A DNA stretch of 64,000 nucleotides from Aphrocallistes beatrix (lineage: Eukaryota > Porifera > Hexactinellida > Sceptrulophora > Aphrocallistidae). The stretch lies in the NCBI GenBank assembly GCA_963281255.1, contig OY725493.1, positions 426,929 through 490,928 on the forward strand, written 5' to 3'. The stretch's first letter is position 1. Each line of letters begins with the position of its first letter. Below the pieces are notes generated by a model. That model did not search any database. It was not told the origin of the DNA and worked only from the letters and a program-made list of their open reading frames with translations. Of the stretch, positions 43,235 through 53,351 are shown one piece after another. Both the position numbers and the translations under genes were made by a program.

Positions 43235-43625
43235 CAGTCAGGGTCGCTTATTGTGAAGCACCAGGGGACCAAAAAATATGTTCATGATAGAGATACTTCA
43301 CATTAAGCGAACTTGATTCAATACAAATCCTATCTAATAATGAAATTGGGACCAGAAGGTTAGTTCATAATAAACGAATGTTCATAATAAGCGACCCTGA
43401 CTGTAATATGAACATATTTTTTGGTCCCCTGGTGGTTCACAATAAGCGACCATGACTGTACTTCATATTAAGCGAACTTGATTCAATACAAATTCTATCT
43501 AATAATGAAATTGGGACCAGGAGGTTAGTTCATAATAAACGAATGTTCATAATAAGCGACCCTAACTGTAATATGAACATATTTTTTGGTCCCCTGGTGG
43601 TTCATAATAAGCGACCCTGACTGTA
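43235..43625. repeat. Compound array of pogo-like MITEs, TTCGCTTAATATGAA family
   Basis: Two head-to-tail copies with repeated ends CAGTCAGGGTCGCTTATTGT and AATAAGCGACCCTGACTG, just before the PDE start codon. Confidence 0.7.
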
Positions 43626-43742
43626 TAGGGGAATATGATTGGAATTTACCATTAAAGTAGAATTGAAATTGTAGAATAAAGAATTTGGAGAGAGAAACTA
43701 ATACATATTTGGGTTTTATATATTGTAATTCTGTAGTGACAC

Positions 43743-46700
43743 ATGAGTGGTAATAAACAAAGGAACTACAGCGTACCATCGCATCCTCACCCACTCCATG
43801 TCAACTTTAAACAGGAACACGTATCCCCTTCTTCTCCCACCCCTTCTTCCCTAACGAGAGAAGAGGTAGAGAGTTATTTGAAGTCTCACCCTGAGTTTGC
43901 TAAGCAGTATTACACAGCGAACGAATATTCGCTGTCTCTGCACAGAACTCACAGAACTCGGCGCATCTTCACTCTCAGGAAAGGGAGACCCAGGTGGTCC
44001 ACCACACAACAGCCAGCCACAGACGCAGGTAACTCTAAATGAGGCCTGAAACCAACTTCGAAATCCTAACTAACGAATATTTTCTAAACGATGAATATTC
44101 GGATGTTCGTTTCCGTTTAGATGGAGTAAGCATTTTTCAGTCTGCATCGTTTAACTGAAGCAAGGCTGGATTCGGCTAACCGCCATCAATATCGGTTAAC
44201 GGTTACGGAAATCTTAGATCGGTTAGCTGATCTGCTTTATTTTCGAAATATTTACACTAATTTCATTGTTTTTCTACGGAGATTCAAGAATATTGATTCT
44301 AAAAATTTGATAATACAATAAAATTTCTATTTTCTAACCATATAGTATATTTTGAGACCATAGAAAATTATTATATTTTTCAATATCAGGTTAAAGATTT
44401 GTCCAAAAATCCAAAATTTAACCAATTAGTATTGACATCGGTTAACCGGTTAACCGCCCTGGAGGAAACCAGTATAACCGAACCCTAAAATCGGTTAACC
44501 AACCACAGCCCTGAGTCTGAAGCAATCCTAGTTTCAAGCAATGAGAAGTAATCCTAAAATCTATTTTAAGAATATATAAGATTAAAATTATTTAAGTAGA
44601 ATCCATCTTCACATTAAGTGCAAAATTTTCTTTTTTTCGGCTGAAGAACTCAACAATGACACAATTAATTGCAATATTTCCCATTTAACGCTCGTTAGGA
44701 TCATTTCGAACGAATATCTGAATATTCGATACTTCAGATTCGTTCAATCATTTACTTGTACGTATTTGAATAGAATTGTATTGTATTGAGTTCTAAATTT
44801 AGAATACTATTATTTACCTCAGTGAACCACTTCTACGATGAAGGCGCCTCCTCTCCTCTCTCCGACACATCTGAGTCCACCTACTTCAAGACCCTAGGCA
44901 CCCTCCCAGAACAAGACCTCCTAATGGAACTAGTGAAGGACATAGCGTCCAACCTGGACCTCGTCATACTCTGTACTAAGATCATGCGTAACGTCAGCCC
45001 ACTGATGAAGGCCGACAGATGCTCCCTGTTCCTGGTGGAAGGGAGTGATGTGTCCAAGAGACTCGTTTCTAAGGTCTTCGATCTGTCTGAGGTGAGTGTG
45101 AATACAATCGCTTATTGTGAGCCACCAGGGGACCAACGAATCTGTTCATATTACAGTCAGGGTCGCTTATTATGAACATTCGTTTATTATGAACTAACCT
45201 TCTGGTCCCAATTTCATTTTTAGATAGGATTTGTATTGAATCAAGTTCGCTTAATATGAAGTATCTCTATTATGAACAGATTTGGTGGTTCACAATAAGC
45301 GACCCTGACTGTGATGTAATTCATATTAAGCGAACTTGATTCAATGCAAATCCTATCTAAAAAATAAAATTTTGACCAGGAGGTTAGTTCATAATAAACG
45401 ACCCTGATTGTATTCTTAAAACTATAATTTGATTGGTCAATAATATCAGCGTATAAATCTATTGGGAATTCTGTACTTTAAATGCACTCATTATGATTGG
45501 TCTCTTTTGTGAGTAAACAAATCTAAATTTAGTCTGTCCTCACTTAGGGCTCCTGTCCATCAGCTCCTAGCAGCTACCAATCAGATCCTTCCTTTCCAGA
45601 GGTGACGATAGAATGGGGCACGGGTATAATGGGAAAAGTGGCTAAGACAGGAGAAGTGGTTTCAATCCCTGACGCATATGCACACCCTAGCTTCAACAAG
45701 GATGTGGACGACCGTACGGGGTACCGGACCCAGTCCGTTCTCTGCATGCCGGTCAAGATCTACCCCGCGGACAAGAAGGAAGGAGTCATCATAGGAGTTG
45801 CGATGGCTATAAATAAGAAGGATCAGAATGCCATCATCCCTTTTTCACAGGAAGATGAAGAGGTAACTATACACGTTAACATTGATTATCCGAATCCTGT
45901 GGACCCCTGATAACTATCAAGGAATTATCTAGGAGCGCGAGACGCTCCTTTATGCGTATGATTTTAAGCCCGAAAGTGTTTAGGAGCGTGAAAATTTAGA
46001 AAATTCCCCGATTTTCCATATATTATAATGTAATTTATCGATTTAGGCGTATGAAATTTTAGGGGTTTGAGATTAGGAGCATATCTCTCGAAGGCTGTAT
46101 AATATTGCCCTGGTGACTATACGCTTAACATTGATTATCCAATACCGTAAACTGGGGCGACTTTGGCCCTAAGAGGTTGCTTTGTCCCACAATAACAATT
46201 TTAATAAAATATAAACTTATGAATCAATGTAATCACATTGATAATTTGTGAATGAAACTCTCCATATATCCAAAGGTATTTAAACCGCAATATTTCTAAG
46301 TTTGAGTATATTTTATTAAAATTGCTATTGTGGGAATAAGCAACCTCTTAGGGCCAAAGTCGCCCCAGTTTACGGTACCACGATCTGGTGCATATCACAG
46401 ACATCTTCCAGTAATTTCTATGCCACTGATACCGTAAAATACAGGACATTCTACGGTTAAATACTAGAATTCTTAGCCGTTCTCACTTTGATTAAAATCT
46501 GCTTTCAATACACTACAATAGAGTTGGATAATTCCATTTTTAGGAAAATTCCAACCATTACGAATTTAGACAAATTCCAGCTATCCCAATACATCATGGT
46601 GATATACGAACCTTGCTATTACAGCTAATAACTATCTAATGACCTAACACTGGTTTATCCGTATAGATATTATAATACAGTGGTTCCCAACCTGGGGTCC

Positions 46701-49700
46701 ATGGACCCCTTAGTGGTCCACAGGATTCGAAATTTTGTGTTACGGTTAATAGGAGGGGGTCCACAGATATAGGGAATTTTTTATGGGGGTCCACAGCCCA
46801 AAAAGGTTGAAAACCTCTGTTCTAATGAAATCTTAACACTGATTTTTCCGTCTAGATATTTGCAAAGTTCTTGGCATTCTGTGGGATCGGAATCAGGAAC
46901 GCTCAGAGGTTCGAGAGAGTGAAAGAAGAAGAAGAATTCAAGCACAACCTCCTCAACATGGCAGAACTCCTCTACGATGACTTCTCTTCGATGGACACGT
47001 TTGCTAAGAAAATAATGGAGGTGGGCTACACTATGTTGGAGTGTGAGAGATGCTCTGTATATGTATTAGCTCCCAGGACAGAAGCCAATGACGATATTCG
47101 TTTCAACGAAGTCTACACCTCAGAACCAAACATCCCACATTCCCATTCTCCCCCTGATAGGCAAGGAGAGATGATACGCAGCAAATCTAAGGTCAGTATG
47201 AAGACCCTGAGCTATCAAGACTACACTACGCATAAGGCTGGTCTGGTGTATGACGTAGCGTTGACAGGTGAGTAATGGATTTCTATGCTAGTATTCTGAT
47301 GCTAATTCTGTATATAGATTCAAGGTTGAAACCGATTGAACCGAATATAAAATAGTTCCCTAACCGAATACGAATACTGATATTCAGTTCCCAACCAGTC
47401 GACTCCGCTTAATAGGGTCACTGTTTAATCGGGTCAACCGCTTAATCGGACCACTTTTGGCAGAACCAGAATAGCTCCCATACATGGAAACTAATACAAA
47501 ATATTTTCGGTTAATAGGTTCTCCGCTTAATCGGGGCAAAATGTCCTCTGACCGATGTGACTCTATTAAGCGGAGTCGACTTTATTTGCCAAATGAACTG
47601 AATATTGAACTATTCAGTTGCAGCTATAGAATAGTATACTGGGAATTATAATGCTAATATTTTGCTATAGATACTGTAGACAGTGTTTTTTTAAGCTAAA
47701 TTAGAGGGCCCAAAAGGACCTCTAATTTCTTAACATTCGTAATGTACTGAATATCATAAAATGTAGTATTCCAGGTGAGGGACCTCTAATCTTTTGCAGG
47801 GCCCTCTGAACAAATCCTTAAAAAAACCCTGACTGTAGGTATAGTAGCAATGCCCTTTCTTAATAAAACTAAACGGTAACTATGGGAGTGTATTGATAAC
47901 TGCAAACACTACTGATTCTTTGAACCATAAAATCCGAGAAAATACCCGTAGCTGGTTAAATTTTTGAAATATTTGTCTAACATACTCAGCATCACTCGTT
48001 TGTTAGTGACCAATTGAATCTCTAAATTGACAAGTTTCGTTGTATGAATTCCTTGATTCATCGTCATACTAATATACAATAGAAATATACTATAGAATGT
48101 ATAGAAATTCAAACTTTAGAATCCAACCATAATATTGGAATTCAGAACAGATATATAATGGACATATGTTATATTACTGTGCTTATAAACTACTTTACAA
48201 ACTTTCATACAAAACTTAAACAGGTGAGTTGAGTTTTATACTCCAGTGTCTCCCGACACTTTATCAACAAATAAAAGAGATTTATTATTTTATTACCTTT
48301 TATATTTAAATTTTATATGGATTACACTGAACCAAACAATTAATAATTGCTAGAATCTTACGTCTGATTTTTATGAAATTACTCAAGTTTATCTATCGTT
48401 TGTAGTATCTTGTAACCACACTACCCATTACTATCAACTGTCCTATTCAATAAATTCAATACAATATTATAATTATGATAACCCCAAGTTGGTCTATATA
48501 AATAATTATTGTAGCAACTTGTTCAAGATACTCCACACCGAAAAACTATCCATATGTGCTAGCATAGCTTACTAAATATAAGGCCTCAGAGTAACTTGAC
48601 CAAGGATGCGTTAGAAGATGGTTGAACTAATGGGGGTGCTGCATTAGTGCGAATTTGGAGAGTTGGCATTAGTTTTACTCGATTTTATAGAGAGTAGACA
48701 TTCGTTAACGGAAATATGATTGCGGAGTGATAATCGCAGAAAGTTTTTACCCATTACCCATTCACATCTCAGTTCTATGCGAAAGACTTTATAATAAAAA
48801 CACTTAGAAGTGCCCCTAAACGGCCTCTGAAAATCACCAAATTTGTGGCAAATATCATCTATTCGCAACCATATGGTGACTAATCTAAATTTTACCAACG
48901 GATATAGGTACTTTGACACCATATTGATATATACTGGTAATACATTCCTAAGCTCTATTGTGCTTTGTTAATGATTTATGGCAGCTCATGTATTACTTCA
49001 ACCATCTTCTACCGCATCCCTAGTCCCAAATTCGCAAGTTACTCTGAGGCCTTATTATAGTAGGCTATGGTGCTAGCTATTACAACCCGATAACTCCTTT
49101 GCCTTGGAATGTTGAATTGAAAGGGAAAGTGAGCTGAAATTGAAAATGAAAGTGGGGTCATTTCTATTTATACCTTTGACCCCACGTCCAAATTACGTAT
49201 AACTTAATCCCCATATACCAACTGGTGGAAAAATTGTTCAGACGTGAGAGACTGCATAATGATTGGATGGTAGAGAGTTAGGAGGGAAATAATTTTAACA
49301 CCTTTATTATACAGTAGCCACATTCCTTGTTTATGAATTAATGAATTAGTAATCTGACTTATATAATCTAACATTATTAAAACTTTTATTAAATACAAGT
49401 ATTTTTTAATTCGTTTCAGAAAAATACTTCATACTTGTTAAAGCATGGCAGTCCATATAAATCTCTGTCCATAGGGAAAAAGAAGAATTTGAACCTCCAA
49501 GATTCGTCGCTATCTGAAGCGAACCTTGAGTTCGACAACTTAATGTGCGGAGACTTTAACGTGCTCATGATGCCCATATGTTGTAAGGACAAGGAAATAG
49601 TTGGAGTGGCCCAGTTCGTGAATCGAACGGATAAAAAACCGTTTAATGACGCCGATGAAGCAACGTTTGCTGCTTTCGCTATATTCTGTGGACTAGGGAT

Positions 49701-52700
49701 TAAGCACATTAATGACTATGACAAAGCACGTACTTTACTGGCTCAGCAGAATGTAACGATAGAGCAGTTGACCTATCACATCGTCGCTTCTGAAGATGAA
49801 GTCGAGAAACTAGCGAAACAGGTTGTCCCGAACGCTATGGCGATGGAGTTAGGCGATTACGATTTCTACTTTCCCGATGAGGACGAAAATACTATCATAT
49901 ACGCTGTGTCCATGTTCCAGTACTTAGGACTCATCAAGAAGTTTAGTATTGACCACAGATGCCTGATAAAATTCCTTTTGACTCTGCGGAAAAACTATAG
50001 ACCAGTGCTGTATCACAATTGGGGGCATGCGTTCCATGTTGCGAACTCTATTTTCGTGTTCTTTGAGTCCGGTGGGATGTCTGCGAATTTCACAGATCTC
50101 GAGAAGTTGGCTCTGATGATCGCTTCCTTCGCTCATGACGTGGACCACAGAGGCACGAACAATAAGTACCAGCAGGAGTTCGACACTCCTCTCTACAACC
50201 TGTACAACACCAGCACTATGGAGCATCACCATTACAAGTGAGTTATACATCTTGTTGTACGAGGTTTTACGGGGTTTAGTAATGTATTTATGACCTTTTT
50301 CGAACTCTTAAGTTCGAGGTGTTAAATAAAGTGTCGCCATAGCCTACTCTAATAATGCCTCACAGTAAAATAACCAAGGATGCGGTAATAGCCGAATGGA
50401 TTAATACACGATTAGCCTAAAGTCGTCAACCATGTAGGATAGGCATTAAGAATGTATTACCAGCATATATAAACATGGCATCAAATAACATATATCCGTT
50501 GTCAAAATTTCGATTCGTCATCATATCATTTCGCAACAGGTCATTTTAAGCACGATTTTGGCAATTTTCTAAGCTGTTTTAACCCTATTTCTAAATGATA
50601 TTAACCCTCGCCTGGCTAGGTCTCAAAAGTATAAATAGAGAAAACCCCACTTTCATTTTCACTTTCAGTTCACTTTCAATGTACTTTCATTTTCACTTTC
50701 AACATTCCTAGCCAGCCGCGGGTTAAGGTGTGATTTTTGTGTAGAACCAAGATTAGTACGAGTTGATTTGAAAAATTTGGAATTTTTCAATGGAATGTTG
50801 CTACATTCCTGCGTTGCTATGGTAAAGCATTTTGGTCAGTTTGGGCCATATCCTGCAAACTGTAAGAACTAGGTCTTCAAATTTGATTTTATTTGATAGG
50901 CAATTGGCTACTTCCTATTAGTTAATAATACAATTTAAACTTCTAAATTCACAGACTATAGAGTTATGAGACAATTTAGTGTTTTGGTCACATTCTTAAA
51001 ACAACCCATAACTCAAAACTCGTTGAATTTAGAAGTTCAAGTTGTATTATCACCTAATAGGAAGTAGGCCATTGCCTATCAAACACGATCGAATTTGAAG
51101 ATCTAGCTACTACAGTTTGCACGAAATGGCCCAAACTGACCAAAATGCTTTACCATAGCAACGCAGGAATGTAACAACATTCCATTGAAAAATTCTAAAT
51201 TTTTCAAATCAACTCGTACTAATCTTGGTTCTACACAAAAATCACACCTTAATGCCATTTAGAAATAGGGTTAAAACAGCTTATAAAATCGCTAAAATTG
51301 TCCTTAGAATGACCTGTTGCGCAATGATATGATGACTAATCGAAATTTTTCCAACGGATATATGTACTTTGATATCATGTTTATATATGCTGGTAATACA
51401 TTCTTAATGCCTATTCTGCATGGTTAACGATTTCAGGCTAATCGTGTATTAATCCATTCGGCTACTATTTCATCCCTAGTCCATGATTTTCAGTCTACTG
51501 TGAGGCATTATTAGAGTAGGCTATGGTGTCGCTTTAATTTTAACATTGAAATTTTTGCCCAATACTAGAAATGTAGCTTCCCTTTCTTACAATCAATAAG
51601 CTGATTTATAAAGGTTTAAATAATAACATAGTATTGACTCGTACAGTGATAGATAGAATGATCGAATAGTTAAATTGACTTCTCTCAGAGAAGTCAAAAT
51701 TAGATCTGATTCTCTCTTATTTATACTTTTCAATCTCGTCTGAGACAGCTGTAGCTGTCTACTAGCAACCAATCAAATTCCATTGATAGGAATTCCTTTC
51801 TAGTTTAGTTTCAATTCCAACTCTTAGAAGTGAACATTACTAGAGCATATCTTCCTTTCTGAAAAGTATAAATAGATTGGAATCTCTTAGATTTTTCAGA
51901 ACTGAATACAAATGAGTACAGTTCTTTCCTAAGACTCAACAATATTAATTGAGTTTGTACTTCGATAAGAAAGACTTTATTTCTACAACAAATAAAAAGT
52001 TTATCAATCCAGACTCATTATTTGCCAACTTAAAATCCCTCTTAATCGTCATGCATTTAAAATTTTAAATGAATCAATCTTAAAATATAAGAATCGCTTT
52101 TTAACTTTTGTTTGACGACAAAATATTTCGCGGGACAGGATAGAATCATGGAAATATGAGGTCTCCATTAGCTAGCACATCTCTGTGTTAACATACTCTC
52201 CTGCATCTAGACACTGCGCGTTAATCCTACAGTGTGAAGGCCATCAGATCCTCTCCGGACTAACCAAGGAGCAGTACACCACCATACTGAACCTCATCCA
52301 GCAAGCCATCCTAGCCACCGACCTCTCTGTCTACTTCGAGCAAAGAGGAGAATTCTTCCAGCTGGTAAAGGAGCAGAAATTCGATGGACTGAATTCCCGT
52401 CATAAGCAGCTCCTCATGTCAATATTAATGACAGCAGCTGACCTCTCTTCCATCACTAAACCATGGACAGTCCAGTACGAAGTGGCACACAAAGTGGCAG
52501 AGGAGTTCTGGCAGCAAGGAGACATTGAAAGAGCTAAACTCGGACACGAACCACATCCGATAATGGACAGACACAAGCAAGCCGACCTACCTAAAATGCA
52601 GGTCGGATTCATCGATGGAATCTGCAAACCGGTCTATGAGCATTTAGCCCAATTAAATCCTCGCCTTGAGCCCCTGCTAGAAGGCTGCGTTAGGAATAGA

Positions 52701-52781
52701 TCTAAATGGGTGCAGTTAGACCATGAACATAGCAGGAGCTCTCTCTCTCAGAAGATTAACGAAGACAGTCGCCACTGGTGA
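43743..52781 (+). CDS. GAF-GAF cyclic nucleotide phosphodiesterase (PDE5/11-like)
   Basis: Hydrolyses cAMP and/or cGMP. Exons: 43743-44028, 44823-45091, 45548-45862, 46856-47267, 49420-50237, 52211-52781. An N-terminal segment has the PDE5/11-type VESYLKSHPEFAKQYY. GAF-A spans exons 2-4 (ADRCSLFLVEG, INKKDQ...F) and GAF-B exons 4-5 (ECERCSVYVLAP, NRTDKKPFND). The catalytic domain spans exons 5-6: HNWGHAF, HDVDHRGTNN, MEHHHYK, LMTAADLSSITKPW and the purine-binding Gln in MQVGFIDGIC, so metal- and nucleotide-binding residues are intact. About 889 aa if joined smoothly, close to human PDE5 (875). Oddity: exon 4 ends in phase 1 but exon 5 here begins in phase 0, because five As follow the acceptor where the duplicate has four; as written the junction would shift frame. 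Whether the gene is live is therefore unsure. Confidence 0.85.
44161..44513. mobile_element. hAT-like element with GGTTAACCG termini, in PDE intron 1
   Basis: Ends CAAGGCTGGATTCGGCTAAC / GGTTAACCAACCACAGCCCTG-type inverse. A second copy at 52983-53311 separates the two PDE duplicates. Confidence 0.55.
45100..45412. repeat. Compound pogo-like MITEs abutting the exon 2 donor
   Basis: Begins about 10 bp after the donor, with inverted CAGTCAGGGTCGCTTATTAT / AATAAGCGACCCTGACTG units. Confidence 0.7.
45932..46110 (+). repeat. Dispersed repeat, uninterrupted copy
   Basis: Matches the split copy at 27813-28165 (GAGACGCTCCTTTATGCG ... GAAGGCTGTATAATAT). Confidence 0.6.
46143..46377. repeat. Palindromic MITE, TACCGTAAACTGGGG family, in PDE intron 3
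   Basis: Ends TACCGTAAACTGGGGCGACT / AGTCGCCCCAGTTTACGGTA; the inverted repeat stays almost perfect for about 45 bp each side and is flanked by TA. Confidence 0.85.
46678..46819. mobile_element. hAT-like MITE in PDE intron 3
   Basis: CAGTGGTTCCCAACCTGGGG on the left, AAAAAGGTTGAAAACCTCTG on the right; flanks TTATAATA and TTCTAATG are only partly alike. Confidence 0.6.
47397..47582. repeat. pogo-like MITE, CAGTCGACTCCGC family, in PDE intron 4
   Basis: CAGTCGACTCCGCTTAATAG / CTATTAAGCGGAGTCGAC; inserted into the repeat whose intact copy is at 1376-1455. Confidence 0.75.
48563..49069. mobile_element. MITE with 7-bp target duplication GTGCTAG
   Basis: CATAGC...GGCTATG ends with subterminal inverted AAGGCCTCAGAGTAACTTG. 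GTGCTAG flanks both sides (48556-48562, 49070-49076) and occurs once, uninterrupted, in unit 2 (53493-53499). Confidence 0.85.
49094..49203 (-). mobile_element. piggyBac-MITE-like insertion
   Basis: Absent from PDE unit 2. Contains the reverse of the ACTTTCA words and TATAAATAG of 18800-18924 and 50601-50726, and ends beside TTAA at 49204, but its termini are eroded. Confidence 0.5.
50338..51525. mobile_element. 1.19 kb foldback transposon with 7-bp target duplication GTGTCGC
   Basis: Perfect 30-bp terminal inverted repeat (starts CATAGCCTACTCTAATAATG). The whole element is a long imperfect palindrome with arms of about 500 bp. GTGTCGC at 50331-50337 and 51526-51532; empty site at 54654-54660 in PDE unit 2. 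No ORF. Confidence 0.9.
50601..50726. mobile_element. piggyBac-like MITE nested in the foldback element
   Basis: TTAACCCTCGCCTGGCTAGG / CCAGCCGCGGGTTAA with TTAA both sides. The opposite palindrome arm (about 51248) has a single TTAA and no insertion. Contains TATAAATAG. Confidence 0.85.
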
Positions 52782-52982
52782 TTCACTGTTACGAGTTGTG
52801 TACTTTAAGATTGTGCAACTTATTTATCTCTGTTTGTACCGTTGCTATTTATATCAAGCTTGTAGATATTTCGAAATATATTCTATTTATAGTGTTTCAA
52901 CGTTAGTTTAAGATCTCAATACAAGATCTCGTCTTCCTTAAAACAATATTTCTGAACTGAAGCAATTTCTAATTTGGTTACG

Positions 52983-53311
52983 CAGGGCTGGGGTTGGTTA
53001 ACCGATTTTAGGGTTTGGTTATTTTTGTTTCTTCCAGGGCGGCTAACTGGTTAACCGAAATATTAATTGGTAAAAATATGAATTTTTGGACTAATCTTTA
53101 ACCTGATATTAAAATTTTTTTTACTTTAAATGGTCTCAAAATCTAACTACGTATATGATTAGGAAAATAGGAATTATACTGTATAATCAAATTTTTAGAA
53201 ATAATATTCATGAATCTCGAAATAAAAAAGATCGGCTAACCGATCGAAGATTTTCTTAACTGTTCACCGAGGATGATGGGGGTTAGCCGGTTGAAAAAAT
53301 ATCCGGGCCCT
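52983..53311. mobile_element. hAT-like element with GGTTAACCG termini, copy 2
   Basis: Starts CAGGGCTGGGGTTGGTTAAC; homologous to 44161-44513 in inverse orientation. Lies exactly between the two PDE duplication units. Confidence 0.55.
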
Positions 53312-53351
53312 TCCTAAAAAAATACTAATTCATAAAGAAGGAATGTACCTA

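Larger units (their letters stand above)
41073..43742. other. Intergenic DNA and probable PDE 5' leader
   Basis: No independent gene accepted. Holds MITEs at 41255-41390, 41484-41870 and 43235-43625, and a candidate promoter with a noncoding first exon for the PDE gene. Confidence 0.5.
48396..52981 (+). repeat. PDE partial tandem duplication, unit 1
   Basis: Covers the end of intron 4, exons 5-6, intron 5 and 3' flank. Longer than unit 2 (53352-56090) because it gained three transposon insertions. Confidence 0.85.

Noticed and set aside
43235-45412. Regularly repeated units as a possible CRISPR-like or satellite array
   Set aside because: The units are inverted MITE ends with TA flanks, not constant-length repeats with unique spacers.
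47268-49419. A missing PDE exon between exons 4 and 5, first assumed from the phase mismatch
   Set aside because: The duplicate exon 5 with four As joins exon 4 in phase and GAF-B length is then normal, so a one-base A-run difference explains it better. I searched the interval by eye and found no convincing small exon.
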